Part shown: one piece after another, positions 50,063 through 60,347 of the stretch
Numbering within the stretch: the stretch's first letter is position 1
Layout of the letters: each line of letters begins with the position of its first letter
DNA from: Saccharomyces uvarum
Taxonomy: Eukaryota > Ascomycota > Saccharomycetes > Saccharomycetales > Saccharomycetaceae
DNA: 64,000 bases
Assembly: GCA_947243795.1 (NCBI GenBank)
Contig: OX365934.1
Location: 744,001 to 808,000 of the forward strand
Direction of reading: 5' to 3'
Made by a program: the position numbers and the translations under genes
Notes under the pieces: generated by a model
What the model was told of the DNA's origin: nothing
What the model saw: only the letters and a program-made list of their open reading frames with translations
Database searches by the model: none

Positions 50063-51190
50063 TCACGTAATACTAAATTGAAACATGAAAAATAATACAT
50101 ACTTTTGGAAATTATGATGCCAATATTTTTTTAAATAGACATTAACTAGGGTTTTAGCAAGTAATTTCACAAAAAGTGGGCTAATTTCCATTTTGTTTTT
50201 CGGATCTATCAAAGTGAATGTGAGAAGCATTACAATCCACCGCAACTTATTATTCATTAAGGTGCGTCTTTTGGCGGCAAATAAGTACTCGATGCACTGC
50301 CTTATTATAGTCCATCTTAAACTTGGAATAACACCCTTCACAAAACAAGAATTCATTATCTTTTCGCTTAAGCTTGCATAATTATCCTCGGTTGTAATTT
50401 CGTATATTTCATTTAGTCTATCCATTACATGCTTTAAATTTGATGAAGATATGGGCCAATCATCATGAGTTTTGACGCCGAGCAGTTGTGAGAAGTTCCT
50501 AATGCCATGGTTGGCGTCACTCTTATTCGCTTTTGTGCTTGATGTAAAAGCAAATTTCAATATTCTTCGATAAATCGATAAGAGTGTTGAAATTCCATTG
50601 ATTGTTATGAAATCCATTAAAAATGGCCTGTAGTCGAAAAGTGCACGAAACGATAACGAATTCTTATCCAATCTTTTGTATAATACTACCATCATAGAAC
50701 AAACAAAGACCTGTTTGAAGTTTGTCCATGTGCCCTGGGGGAATTTTCTTTTTAGCCATCGTATAATTTCTGTATCCTTTGATTTAGAATGCAATACCTC
50801 AACAAGCAAGTGGGCAAAAACCCATGACGGCACTTCACCCTTGGTGAGCATTAACGACATTCCAATCATAGAAGTCCAATGAACATAATCATTTCCCAAA
50901 ATCGGAAGTTTTTTCAAAGCAGGATATAATATGTTCAACAGGACTAGTATAGTTGATTCCCTTAGCCATGGCATCAGGTCATCGAGTTGAACGTTGACGC
51001 CTTGTAATTTTTTCGATTTCCATTTATTGACATAGAATATCAAGTTTATACCATAGACTTGCAGTATTTTCTTCAATATTATGATTATTTGTTTTCTTCT
51101 TTTTCGATTCACCAGAGATGAAAGTTGTATTAGTATCTGTTTGAATACGGAATCACCCTTACCATTACCATTCGAATGGTTGCGTTTCAT
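50063..51190 (-). CDS. PEX35: PEX35, peroxisomal membrane protein
   Basis: A protein of 375 residues (376 recalled for S. cerevisiae YGR168C). Pex35 is a peroxisomal membrane protein that affects peroxisome number, linked to Arf1. Several hydrophobic segments are visible, for example STILVLLNILYPALKKLPIL (about 85-105), FVCSMMVVLYKRL and LRWIVMLLTFTLI near the C-terminus. Basic clusters (NRKRRKQIIIILKK) lie close to the first segment, which suits membrane targeting. There is no enzymatic domain. The ATG is at complement 51188-51190. Confidence 0.9.
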   Translation of the reverse strand: MKRNHSNGNGKGDSVFKQILIQLSSLVNRKRRKQIIIILKKILQVYGINLIFYVNKWKSKKLQGVNVQLDDLMPWLRESTILVLLNILYPALKKLPILGNDYVHWTSMIGMSLMLTKGEVPSWVFAHLLVEVLHSKSKDTEIIRWLKRKFPQGTWTNFKQVFVCSMMVVLYKRLDKNSLSFRALFDYRPFLMDFITINGISTLLSIYRRILKFAFTSSTKANKSDANHGIRNFSQLLGVKTHDDWPISSSNLKHVMDRLNEIYEITTEDNYASLSEKIMNSCFVKGVIPSLRWTIIRQCIEYLFAAKRRTLMNNKLRWIVMLLTFTLIDPKNKMEISPLFVKLLAKTLVNVYLKKYWHHNFQKYVLFFMFQFSIT

Positions 51191-51395
51191 GTAGCTAGCA
51201 AGTGTCTGTTACCATTGGTTCTGTTCGCGGTGATCACTTCAAGTTGTTTCCTGGAAGAATTTAACTTTTCATTATGATTGTCCATTGTTATTTTTCTCCA
51301 CCCAAAATTGAGTCTAACTGACAAAATCAAATTACGCTTATGCACAGAATTTATAACTAAACAATATACAAAAAAAAAGTTACTGAGAACCAATT

Positions 51396-52667
51396 CTAAC
51401 TATTAATCATTTGCGCCCAGTTTGGTAGTTCTGTTTCAAAGTTGAACTTGCCTTCAGCGTCCTCATACTTCCAGGCGTGCAGCCATAGTTCTAAGTCTGA
51501 CAGCAAAGGGTCTTTTAATTCGATAGCATCGCATTCCGAACACGATGACTTCATAGTCTGACAATTACTTTTTGTTTCTTCGATGATTTTTTGAAAACGC
51601 AGTCTCAATTTGTCGGTATCCAGTCCCGGCTGATCTTCCCATCTAGAAACCTGAATGATAAAATTCAGCCTTTCAGGATACTTGGTAATCTGTGAACAGT
51701 AAACATTATCATTGACTATAGGATGACCAAGCCTGGCTAAATGGATCCGGATCTGGTGTGTTCTTCCAGTGATTGGCTTACACGCCACGACACTTTCATC
51801 AGCGTGAGGAATGTACCTTATTGGGTAGAATTTAGTAATAGCATCCCTCGACGCCGATAAACCGACCGGGAATTGTCTCTTTGGATCGATGGAATATATG
51901 GGCGACGTCTCTATCGTAGTATTGGCAATGTCTTCAAAAAGGGTATTCATTGCAATTTCGCCATTCAGTACCGAGTGGGAATGTGCAAAGTTCCCTTTAA
52001 CTCTTGCCAAGTAGTATTTATTCATATTCCTTGCACGAATATTCTTCTGAATTTCTCCTGCTCTCAGGCTATTCTTGGCCAATATTAATAAACCCGATGT
52101 GACCTTGTCCAGTCGGTAGCAAGGAAAAGCATCTACACCGTGAGATTTTAGTACTTCGGTAATTGTATTCTGGAAAAACTGGCCAGTGGGGTGCACAGGT
52201 ATACCATTGGGCTTATCGATGACCAAGATGTTCTCATCTTCAAAAACAATTTTGAACCCCGCTATTCTCTTGGCCGAATCATCAGCTTCAGCTGCCTGGC
52301 TACGCCATTGTTTTACTGGCGGCTCATGCTTATGAGTTGTTGTTTCTAAAATGTCATGATTCTTAATAACCGTGGCCATGAGCTGATTGGTTACCAGCGG
52401 CTCACCATTCCGAATCAGCCTATATGTGCCTTTCTGTATCTGCTCAAGATGATAAGCCCTTGAGCGCAGTTTGAATTCACTAGCAAGGACGTCTATTAAT
52501 GGCTTCCCCAACCAGCGTCCCTTCACAAACGCTGACCTCGTGTTATAATAGGGTCGTACTTTTCTTAGTCCATTTTGCGTATACACTTCAATCATTTTCA
52601 AAGTTTTCATGTTTGTTACCGACTCTTTGCCATTGCGATTGCCTCGAGCATTGTGCACAATTTTCAT
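51396..52667 (-). CDS. PUS6: PUS6, tRNA pseudouridine synthase (position 31)
   Basis: A protein of 423 residues (404 recalled). Pus6 modifies U31 of cytoplasmic and mitochondrial tRNAs. It has the RluA-type fold. An S4-like N-terminal part (about 50-100) comes first, then the catalytic core with NILVIDKPNGIPVHPTGQF and the catalytic Asp in CYRLDKVTSGLLILAKN, and later KPITGRTHQIRIHLARLGHPI, the typical motif III region. The C-terminal extension ends in an acidic/aromatic block (LELWLHAWKYED). The first ATG gives 423 residues. An in-frame Met at residue 20 would give exactly 404. The N-terminal part before KMIEVY is weakly conserved, so the start is uncertain. Confidence 0.92.
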   Translation of the reverse strand: MKIVHNARGNRNGKESVTNMKTLKMIEVYTQNGLRKVRPYYNTRSAFVKGRWLGKPLIDVLASEFKLRSRAYHLEQIQKGTYRLIRNGEPLVTNQLMATVIKNHDILETTTHKHEPPVKQWRSQAAEADDSAKRIAGFKIVFEDENILVIDKPNGIPVHPTGQFFQNTITEVLKSHGVDAFPCYRLDKVTSGLLILAKNSLRAGEIQKNIRARNMNKYYLARVKGNFAHSHSVLNGEIAMNTLFEDIANTTIETSPIYSIDPKRQFPVGLSASRDAITKFYPIRYIPHADESVVACKPITGRTHQIRIHLARLGHPIVNDNVYCSQITKYPERLNFIIQVSRWEDQPGLDTDKLRLRFQKIIEETKSNCQTMKSSCSECDAIELKDPLLSDLELWLHAWKYEDAEGKFNFETELPNWAQMINS

Positions 52668-52976
52668 AAGACATACATACTTCTTACGTAGTAAAAAAAA
52701 GAAGCTCTCTAAATATTCTACGCCTTTTTTCTTTTCATCATTATTCTCCGATATTGGATATCATAATACACAATTATGCAGAATCTGACGTGTACAATGT
52801 CAACTACTTATACTTTTATATAATGTGTTAGTCTTTACTGTAATTGCCACTGTATACTTTCGTTCCTCTTTTGTTGCTATTATTGATATTATTATTTAGG
52901 ATTGGGCAATGTTGCCTTCCCGTATATATCTTCTCAACCCACGAAGAATAAGTATACTTTATATGTGGTAAGACAG

Positions 52977-53009
<33 letters not shown>

Positions 53010-53119
53010 TATTATTATTATTTATTATTATTTTTTTAGTTCTTTTGGGAATAGAGAGACAGATGACTTTCCCATATGCAATTGTTGGTCAATGTAATGA
53101 AATAAAAGTCTGCTCAGAT
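52668..53119. other. Region between PUS6 and LSO2
   Basis: A gap of 452 bp. PUS6 lies to the left with its promoter here, and LSO2 ends at the right. A TTA microsatellite fills 52978-53037. No gene is seen. Confidence 0.5.
52978..53037 (+). repeat. TTA trinucleotide microsatellite, interrupted
   Basis: About ten uninterrupted TTA units followed by blocks of TTA broken by extra T, ending in a T-run. It lies in the 3' flank of LSO2. Length variation between strains is likely. Confidence 0.95.
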
Positions 53120-53392
53120 TCACTTCATCTTTCTCTTGCCACCCTTGCCCAGTTCCTCTTCCTCTGCAGCTAGTAACGCTTCACGCTCTTTCTTAGCCCT
53201 TAATTTTTCTTGCTTTTTCTGCTCTTCTTCTAGTTTTCTGGAGTTTTCTTTTTTCGAGCCTTGCTCCCACTTAGAAGCCTCCTCTGCTTCTAGCTTTTCA
53301 ACCTCTTCTCTGTGTTTAGTACGAGCTTGATCTCTTTTCCTTGCCATACCAGCTGCTTTCTTAGCAGCGGATTCCGAAAACCTTTTCCCCAT
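53120..53392 (-). CDS. LSO2: LSO2, ribosome-associated recovery factor
   Basis: A protein of 90 residues (92 recalled), homologous to human CCDC124. Lso2 binds idle 80S ribosomes near the GTPase centre and the tRNA sites, and helps restart translation after starvation. It is almost wholly a charged helix: MGKRFSESAAKKAAGMARKR at the N-terminus, then EVEKLEAEEASKWEQGSKKE and a long Lys/Glu/Arg-rich coil. It ends KGGKRKMK. It overlaps no other real gene. The ATG is at complement 53390-53392, after a T-run. Confidence 0.94.
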   Translation of the reverse strand: MGKRFSESAAKKAAGMARKRDQARTKHREEVEKLEAEEASKWEQGSKKENSRKLEEEQKKQEKLRAKKEREALLAAEEEELGKGGKRKMK

Positions 53393-53872
53393 TTTTTTTC
53401 TTTTTATTATTTTCTATATATGCAAATGTTGTTCTTGAGGAAGAAAATTCTTAAATAAGCAAAGTTAGCTCTTCAATTACTGATTTTTTTTACTATTAGT
53501 GTTAAGTAACTTTTTCATTTTTGAGGGGCCTTAAATGGAAAAAATCATAGCCCTACTACTATCCTTTTTCTGCCTATCGAAAAAAAAAAATGAAAAAAAA
53601 AAAATGCATTAGGGTCTAATATTTCATAGGGTAAACCAGTATATGAGAAAGGGCTGAAATATAAAAAGGTAGGGCTTCTATAAGAAGAATCAAATAGAAG
53701 TAGGCCACGTGCCAAATTTTTACAAAATCGAGATTATAGCCCTAATGAATTTAATACTTTAAGGAATGTCTTCCACTTCAAGCTTAGTTCTTTGTTAGAT
53801 CTAGCCCAGAGAGGTTGATGCAGTATCAATCCGTGAACTGTCTTCAACTTGCGGGCACGTCCAACAACCAAA
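53393..53872. promoter_or_regulatory. Divergent promoter of LSO2 and PSD2
   Basis: A gap of 480 bp between two divergent genes. It carries two Tbf1-type motifs, TTAGGGT (53609-53615) and AGCCCTAA (53738-53745), plus near copies AGCCCTAC (53549-53556) and GTAGGGCT (53669-53676). A CACGTG box lies at 53706-53711, and long A-runs around 53580-53602 should keep nucleosomes off. The repeated GGGCT/AGCCC core on both strands stands out. Confidence 0.6.
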
Positions 53873-56800
53873 ATGAGGATCATCAAAAGTAGAAAGCGAG
53901 GCAAAAACAAGAAACCAACGTTGATCTTAAAAGTTCACGTCATTCAAGCGGAAAATATAGACGCTATCAAGACCTTCAATTGTAACCCTGTATGCTTTGT
54001 TACTACCAACACTTTCTATAGTCAGAAGACCAACAAGCTAAAGAACTCAAATACACACTGGAATCAAACTTTAAAGATCAAGCTTCCGAGAAGTCCGAAA
54101 TCTGAATGGCTAAGAATTATAGTATATGACGCTTTGCCAACGGGTACCGCTCCGACGACCCCAAACAAATCGAGGACAACTACAGCGAATACTTCCACAA
54201 CCACGCTGTCGAATTCTGGTCAAAATTCTCAGTCCCACTCGTCCAGAAACTTAACCCTAACGTCCAAAAGTAATCAGACTTCGACATCCATCAATTCAGC
54301 ATCGACCACAACTGCAACAGCCGCTTCGAATTCTGCTCCATCTCTCTCTACATCAAACTCCGGATCGACACACAAGACTAAGATGAGTAGCTACCTGTAT
54401 TTAGGTGAAGCAAAAATTTCATTGCTTGATCTATTTAAGAGAAGGGATACTACAACGAGCTATAAATTTTCGATCGAACCTCAATGGTACCATCTGTTCG
54501 ATAGGAAGAGGGGAATTCAGCAGAATCAATCGAGCTCTGATTGTTTCGTGGGTGATATCTTGCTTGGGTTCAAGTTGGAATGTAATGTCAAAAAAATTCC
54601 AACTTTTCAAGCTTTCAATAGCTGGAGGAATGATTTGAATGATTATTTGGGCAAAATAGATAGAAATAAAGCCCGTATGAGATCTTCTAGTTCCTTGCCG
54701 CCTCCACTGGAAGACATGCCAAGTAATAGCTCAGGCTTTAGTGAACAAGAGATATCGTGTAAGAAAGCATACAGCGATAATGAACTAGTACATGAAGAAG
54801 AAGAAGAAGAAGAAGAAGAGGCCGATATTGAAGATGAGATTGATGATGAGGATTCTATAGAAGACGAAAACAGTAGCGACAGTATGTCTATAGAAAGGAC
54901 ATATGATATAGACAACGATACTGTATACGATTCAATGTCCGAAGTTGTCTCATTAAATGACGAAGGACTAGAAATTTTGAACGATTTCGAAGACGCGGAT
55001 AATTCTAGCATGGCAGACATTAATGTGCATGAAATCGACGAGGAGACATGTATGAGTCTATCTTCAATGATAACGGCTCTAGATGAATACGACGTCGTAG
55101 AACCAGAAGACGTTAGACGATTTCCAGTAGCTTCGGAAAATGAAATAACATCTATGGATGATGATGAATCTGAAAACCAACGGGGGAGTGATGAGGAATT
55201 CGACATATATAATGAAGACAAAAATGAGGATACAGATTCTCGCTCTAACGAATACATTGGAAGTCGACTTTTACATTTGCAAAGGGGAAAACGTAATAGA
55301 TCCTATGCGAGTTACTTGCACAAAAGGGCGAAAAGCAATTTCTTCATATCCAAAAAAGAGCACGCCATGGGGGTTGTATTTATGCATATAGAAGCCATCA
55401 AGAATTTACCCGCGTTAAGAAATAGACTATCTAAGACCAATTATGAGATGGATCCATTTATTGTTATTTCATTTGGTAGAAGAGTATTTAAAACGTCTTG
55501 GAGAAAGCATACTTTGAATCCGGAGTTCAATGAATATGCCGCCTTCGAAGTATTCCCTCACGAAACGAATTTTGCTTTCAATATTAAAGTTGTTGACAAG
55601 GACTCATTTTCGTTTAATGATGACGTCGCAATATGCGAACTTGCGTGGTTCGATATGTTGCAACAACAACAACATCAAAACGAATGGATACCTTATGAAA
55701 TACCCTTGGATCTTACAGTAGAACCAGCATATGCCCCCAAACAAGCAACTTTATACTCGCACTTCAAATATGCTTCCTATAGTTCTTTGAAAAACAACTT
55801 TTGGAAAGAAGCTGTTAACACATCAATTACTTTAGAAAAGCTCGATATAGTTCAAGTAATGCTTTATCTCGAACGTCTTGGTTCATTTGCGATGACTGAT
55901 TCTTTTGAACTGTTTCAGCATTTCGATAAACTAGTTTGGGCGGGCGAAACCATCACTAGATCTCAATTGATTGAAGGTTTACAAACATGGAGGAAATCCA
56001 CCAATTTTAGGCGTATTTGGACATGCCCTAGGTGCTTACGTTCATGCAAACCTACCAGAAACGCCAGACGTTCCAAATTAGTTCTGGAAAATGACTTGAT
56101 AACACATTTCGCCATATGCACATTTTCAAAAGAACACAAAACTTTGAAACCATCATACGTTTCCTCTGCATTTGCTTCCAAGAGATGGTTTTCAAAAATT
56201 CTAATAAAATTAACCTATGGTAAGTATGCTCTAGGATCTAACAATGCAAATATCCTGGTCCAAGACCGTGACACGGGGATAATCATAGAGGAGAAAATAA
56301 GCGCACATGTCAAGTTAGGGATGAGAATTATCTACAATGGCAAGAGTCCAGAATCCAAGAAATTTAGATCTCTACTGAAGACATTGTCAGTTAGGCAAGG
56401 AAAAAAATTTGACAGCACTGCATCTGCTAAACAAATCGAACCTTTCGTGAAGTTTCACTCACTGGATCTTTCGCAATGCCGAGATAGGGACTTCAAGACA
56501 TTCAATGAATTTTTTTATAGAAAATTAAAACCAGGAAGTCGGTTACCTGAAAGCACCAGCAAAGAAATATTCTTCTCACCGGCTGATTCAAGGTGTACTG
56601 TATTCTCAACTATACAGGAATCAAAAGAAATATGGATAAAGGGCAGAAAGTTTTCTATCAACAAATTAGCCAGTGACTATAGTTCCGAAATATTCAACGA
56701 TAATAAGTGCAGTATCGGCATATTTAGACTGGCGCCACAAGATTATCACAGGTTTCATTCACCATGTAATGGTAAAATCGGGAAACCTATATATGTAGAT

Positions 56801-57307
56801 GGTGAGTATTATACTGTAAACCCAATGGCTGTTCGCAGTGAGTTGGATGTTTTTGGTGAAAACATAAGAGTTGTCATCCCCATTGATTCTCCCGAGTTTG
56901 GCAAATTATTGTATATACCGATTGGTGCCATGATGGTTGGATCGATATTATTGACTTGTAAAGAAAACGACGTAGTTGAAAGTGGGCAGGAACTAGGGTA
57001 CTTCAAATTCGGTGGATCCACTATTGTAATTGTTATCCAGCAGGATAACTTCATGTTTGATTCAGATCTTGTTAAAAACTCTTCGGAGCGTATTGAAACG
57101 CTAGTTAAAGTTGGGATGAGTATTGGACACACATCAAGTGTAAATGAGTTAAAGAGAATCCGTATCAAAGTAGACGATCCAAAGAAAATAGAACGAATTA
57201 AAAGAACGATCAGTGTAAGCGACGAAAATGCCAGAGATGCAGGGAATGCAACATGGGAATATAATACGTTGCAGGAAATGATGAACAAAAGTTTTGCTGA
57301 GCTTTGA
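53873..57307 (+). CDS. PSD2: PSD2, phosphatidylserine decarboxylase (Golgi/endosome)
   Basis: From the ATG at 53873 (MRIIKSRKRGK, with CCAAAATG before it) the protein has 1144 residues (1138 recalled). An upstream extension of eight codons starts only at TTG and is rejected. Psd2 turns phosphatidylserine into phosphatidylethanolamine in endosome/Golgi/vacuole membranes. A first C2-like domain lies at about 15-200, interrupted by a Ser/Thr-rich insert. Then come a long acidic linker (about 300-475) and a second C2 domain at about 500-620 (MGVVFMHIEAIKNLPALRNR, DPFIVISFGRRVFKTSW). The decarboxylase domain fills about 860-1085. It has FHSPCNGKIG and the self-cleavage site FGGST, with Ser at about 1049 becoming the pyruvoyl group. 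A zinc-ribbon-like CPRCLRSC lies near 723. Confidence 0.96.
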   Translation: MRIIKSRKRGKNKKPTLILKVHVIQAENIDAIKTFNCNPVCFVTTNTFYSQKTNKLKNSNTHWNQTLKIKLPRSPKSEWLRIIVYDALPTGTAPTTPNKSRTTTANTSTTTLSNSGQNSQSHSSRNLTLTSKSNQTSTSINSASTTTATAASNSAPSLSTSNSGSTHKTKMSSYLYLGEAKISLLDLFKRRDTTTSYKFSIEPQWYHLFDRKRGIQQNQSSSDCFVGDILLGFKLECNVKKIPTFQAFNSWRNDLNDYLGKIDRNKARMRSSSSLPPPLEDMPSNSSGFSEQEISCKKAYSDNELVHEEEEEEEEEADIEDEIDDEDSIEDENSSDSMSIERTYDIDNDTVYDSMSEVVSLNDEGLEILNDFEDADNSSMADINVHEIDEETCMSLSSMITALDEYDVVEPEDVRRFPVASENEITSMDDDESENQRGSDEEFDIYNEDKNEDTDSRSNEYIGSRLLHLQRGKRNRSYASYLHKRAKSNFFISKKEHAMGVVFMHIEAIKNLPALRNRLSKTNYEMDPFIVISFGRRVFKTSWRKHTLNPEFNEYAAFEVFPHETNFAFNIKVVDKDSFSFNDDVAICELAWFDMLQQQQHQNEWIPYEIPLDLTVEPAYAPKQATLYSHFKYASYSSLKNNFWKEAVNTSITLEKLDIVQVMLYLERLGSFAMTDSFELFQHFDKLVWAGETITRSQLIEGLQTWRKSTNFRRIWTCPRCLRSCKPTRNARRSKLVLENDLITHFAICTFSKEHKTLKPSYVSSAFASKRWFSKILIKLTYGKYALGSNNANILVQDRDTGIIIEEKISAHVKLGMRIIYNGKSPESKKFRSLLKTLSVRQGKKFDSTASAKQIEPFVKFHSLDLSQCRDRDFKTFNEFFYRKLKPGSRLPESTSKEIFFSPADSRCTVFSTIQESKEIWIKGRKFSINKLASDYSSEIFNDNKCSIGIFRLAPQDYHRFHSPCNGKIGKPIYVDGEYYTVNPMAVRSELDVFGENIRVVIPIDSPEFGKLLYIPIGAMMVGSILLTCKENDVVESGQELGYFKFGGSTIVIVIQQDNFMFDSDLVKNSSERIETLVKVGMSIGHTSSVNELKRIRIKVDDPKKIERIKRTISVSDENARDAGNATWEYNTLQEMMNKSFAEL

Positions 57308-57599
57308 ACTCGCCAAATAGGGTGAACAGTGTTTAAAAGAAAAAAGTTTCCGGATGAATCTGTTTTTCAGATTTCATTGATAGATGGTAGCATGTATAAA
57401 TCAGATATTCTCAGTTTAAGTACAGGAATGTTTTTATACCCACATCAAAAAAATAAAAGTATGCATTACATAGTCTGGAGTAACGAGAGAGCTACATTCC
57501 TATAGGAATGTCTTTCCATTTGTTATAATTTTACATTATAAAACTCGATTTAATATTTACAGTGCAAGAAGTATTTTTTCTTAAATTGAAGTCCAGTGA

Positions 57600-59306
57600 C
57601 TACTCCGAAAGCCTATATGGAATTCTTTTTAATGGTACTTCTCTGCCCCTCTTATTAGAGTGTTTCCCATACGCTTCGTCAGACCCCAATTCAATGAAGG
57701 TTATAGTCCTCCTCTCTTCTGAAACATCAATGCGGTCGAGAAGACTTTGTGAAAGGGCCGGCATTATGGGTTGGCATAAAATGGAGAGAATTCTTGATGT
57801 TTCCATAGACAAAAATATTATAGCGTCTTGTTGGTTTACCTCTCTCTCCCAGGGCTTCCCGTTTTGAACTAGAGTGTTTGCATCATTAATTATACCCCAA
57901 ACATGCTTTAACAGTTGGGAATACTGAAATAGGGTTATTTTTTCTTCAAACACCTCTTTTGCTTGGTCCAATAGTTTTGTATGATTTTCAATTTGCTGGG
58001 AGATCTCCGGTTCATTTTGAAAGGCTTCTTGTAATTGTAGATGCCCCTTATTACTAAATTTTGTCACAGCTCTTCCGACATCAAACTTCGAGCCGCAACA
58101 TCTATTAACCAAATTACCCCATTTAGAGACTAGCAATTCTCTTGTTTCAAATAATCGTTGCTCCTGAAAATCGCCATCTTCTTCTAACTTTGAATTTTCT
58201 AACAAGAACCAACGCACAATGTCGGCGCCATAGTAGCTTGCCATATCAATTGGATCTACAACATTCCCTAAGCTTTTTGACATCTTGACGCCATTACACA
58301 ACCAATGTCCATGGATAACGACTTGCTTCGGTAAAGGTAATCCAGCGGCCAATAAGAAAGAAGGCCAGTATATGGTATGAAATTTCGCGATATCTTTGCC
58401 TATTACGTGCGTGGTAGTCTGCCAAACTTCTTTTGGGTGTGCTATTGTCGATTGCATTTCAACATTGGATTCAGTGTCATGATGCTCCGAAACGACCTCC
58501 GCAGTGTTATTTAAGATAGAAGATATACCACCAATAGAGGAAAGATAATTACACAAGGCATCAAACCATACATAAACTTTTTGAGACGGATCATTGGGAG
58601 TCGGTATGCCCCACTTGAGCCTTGTAGAGGGTCTTGATATCGACAAATCTAATAAATTTTCAGTAGTTTCTAGTTCCTGGAGAATTTGTTCTCTTTTAGT
58701 GACAGGAAAGATGAAATTTGGATATTTTTTTATATGGTTAATCAATTTCTCCTTGAATAGGGATAGTTTGAAAAAATAGTTTGTTTCTGACTGATAGATT
58801 ACTTCGTTGTTAGATTCAGTATTCAGATATTTCCCGTCATGTTTAGGATCTTTAACAACCTTAGATTCTGGATAAAAAGTTTCGTCAGATATTGAATACC
58901 AACCTTTATGTTCGCCTTTGTAAATGAACCCATTTTTCAAACAAAGCTGCCATAGTTCTTTGACATTCTCAATGTGGTCAGGATCTGTTGTTCTTATGAA
59001 CCTAGTGTAATTGATGTCAAATATTTTGTCTAAATGAACGAAATCCATGTATAGCTTATCAACAAACTTTTTTGGCTGATCAAACCCATTACTTTCACTA
59101 GCCAATTGAATCTTCAGTCCATGTTCATCGGTACCTGTTGTGAAGAAAGATTGGTTTCCCTTTAAGAGCTGCCATCGATGGTGAACATCGCATAATAAAC
59201 TGGAGTAAAGATGACCAATGTGCGGTTTAGCATTGGGATAGAAAATCGGCGTCGTTATATGGGAGGCTTTTGAATACAAGCGGTGAATCACTGACCTGCA
59301 TTGCAT
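57600..59306 (-). CDS. MSM1: MSM1, mitochondrial methionyl-tRNA synthetase
   Basis: A protein of 568 residues (575 recalled). It charges mitochondrial tRNA-Met. It is a class I enzyme: the HIGH motif is PNAKPHIGHLYSSLL at about 24-38, and KMSKS occurs in NGVKMSKSLGNVV at about 340. WFDALCNYLSSIGG and GKDIAKFHTIYWPSFL are family blocks. There is no N-terminal GST-like or C-terminal tRNA-binding extension, as usual for the mitochondrial form. The first residues (MQCRSVIHRLYSKASHITT) are basic and Ser-rich and should act as the import signal. The C-terminus is a few residues shorter than I recall from S. cerevisiae. Confidence 0.97.
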   Translation of the reverse strand: MQCRSVIHRLYSKASHITTPIFYPNAKPHIGHLYSSLLCDVHHRWQLLKGNQSFFTTGTDEHGLKIQLASESNGFDQPKKFVDKLYMDFVHLDKIFDINYTRFIRTTDPDHIENVKELWQLCLKNGFIYKGEHKGWYSISDETFYPESKVVKDPKHDGKYLNTESNNEVIYQSETNYFFKLSLFKEKLINHIKKYPNFIFPVTKREQILQELETTENLLDLSISRPSTRLKWGIPTPNDPSQKVYVWFDALCNYLSSIGGISSILNNTAEVVSEHHDTESNVEMQSTIAHPKEVWQTTTHVIGKDIAKFHTIYWPSFLLAAGLPLPKQVVIHGHWLCNGVKMSKSLGNVVDPIDMASYYGADIVRWFLLENSKLEEDGDFQEQRLFETRELLVSKWGNLVNRCCGSKFDVGRAVTKFSNKGHLQLQEAFQNEPEISQQIENHTKLLDQAKEVFEEKITLFQYSQLLKHVWGIINDANTLVQNGKPWEREVNQQDAIIFLSMETSRILSILCQPIMPALSQSLLDRIDVSEERRTITFIELGSDEAYGKHSNKRGREVPLKRIPYRLSE

Positions 59307-59600
59307 GCTTTTTTGATTTGAGCTTATACACTTTACTACTTTTCACTCGAGGCAGAAAACAGTGCCACAACAGTGGGGATTCTTTTTCATTGTAGCGCGA
59401 GCTCATTTTGGTTCATTCATTAAAGAACCGTATTTTGGCCTTCAATAGAAAGAATGTGTATTTGCACCAAGTCCGTACAGCTTGTAATTGAAGTTGTGCT
59501 TAAAATACAAGAGTATGATTATGTAATGATGCGTATACTTTTTATTTAAACTTAATTCAGAAAGTGTACATATATAATATTGTTTTTAAGGGGAATTGTT

Positions 59601-60347
59601 TCAGACAAAGATTACCATGAGGGCAAAAACACTGTAGAAAATCAATAATGGGTAAGCAATCAACAATCTAGCACTCTGCAATTGCAACAGGGAATTCAAA
59701 AACCCTGATGAGGACCAGGTGCTCCAGACCACAAATAGTACTGATATAACATAACCCGTAGTGTTGTTTAGACCATGAAAAATGCCCAGTAAAGAAAGAA
59801 AACATAAAGGTAAGAAGCAGTAACCTAAGATAGATGCGGTGTTGAAAAATTGTAAGTTTGTTTGAATAGAAGTGTCGTTATTGCTCATCAGTTTCGATAG
59901 ATTATGCAAAGAAATAGTACCAAACAAAGCAACACCGTAAATATACCCGAAATGGACTTTGCCAGCCATCAACAGGAAAAGACCGAATAGTAAAAAGAAT
60001 ATGACAGGCCCAGCCAAATCTGCATCATTTAAAATTTCTTGTGGTACACCATTACCAAAACGTATAGGTATAAGAACCATTTTGGTTTTTGTTATAATAT
60101 GATCGAAATTAATGCCAATTTCTTCCAACAATGGAGGTTCATGCGCATACCCCTTCGTAGAAAGAGCATGTAGAATGCCCACCCGTAAAGGATCGGGGGC
60201 AACACCCAGATTGTTGTCATTGCCGGTATTAGAAGAGTCCACAGTATTTTGGAAACTCATAGATCCTTGAGGCACGGCAAATTGTGCGGAGGGTTGGTAA
60301 AAACCACCACCGTTGTTAGAATTGTTATTGGGGGTGTAAAAAGACAT
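59601..60347 (-). CDS. YIP1: YIP1, Rab-interacting Golgi membrane protein
   Basis: A protein of 248 residues, the same as in S. cerevisiae. Yip1 binds Ypt1 and Ypt31, pairs with Yif1 and is needed for COPII vesicle formation and ER-Golgi transport. The N-terminus (1-100) is cytosolic, Asn/Gly/Gln-rich, and contains the conserved PLLEEIGINFDHI block at about 76-90. The Yip1 domain follows, with five hydrophobic spans between about 125 and 248, for example DLAGPVIFFLLFGLFLLMAG and GYVISVLFVVWSTWSSSGFL. The protein ends within the last membrane span (FALMVIFV), as is usual for this family. It is divergent from RBG2, with 264 bp between the starts. Confidence 0.97.
   Translation of the reverse strand: MSFYTPNNNSNNGGGFYQPSAQFAVPQGSMSFQNTVDSSNTGNDNNLGVAPDPLRVGILHALSTKGYAHEPPLLEEIGINFDHIITKTKMVLIPIRFGNGVPQEILNDADLAGPVIFFLLFGLFLLMAGKVHFGYIYGVALFGTISLHNLSKLMSNNDTSIQTNLQFFNTASILGYCFLPLCFLSLLGIFHGLNNTTGYVISVLFVVWSTWSSSGFLNSLLQLQSARLLIAYPLLIFYSVFALMVIFV

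Noticed and set aside
53849-53872. Eight-codon N-terminal extension of PSD2
   Set aside because: It begins with TTG, and the ATG at 53873 has a good context and matches the S. cerevisiae start.
54643-55257. Minus-strand 204-codon Ser-rich ORF within PSD2
   Set aside because: It is the antisense image of the PSD2 acidic linker (GAA/GAT runs read as Ser/Phe codons).
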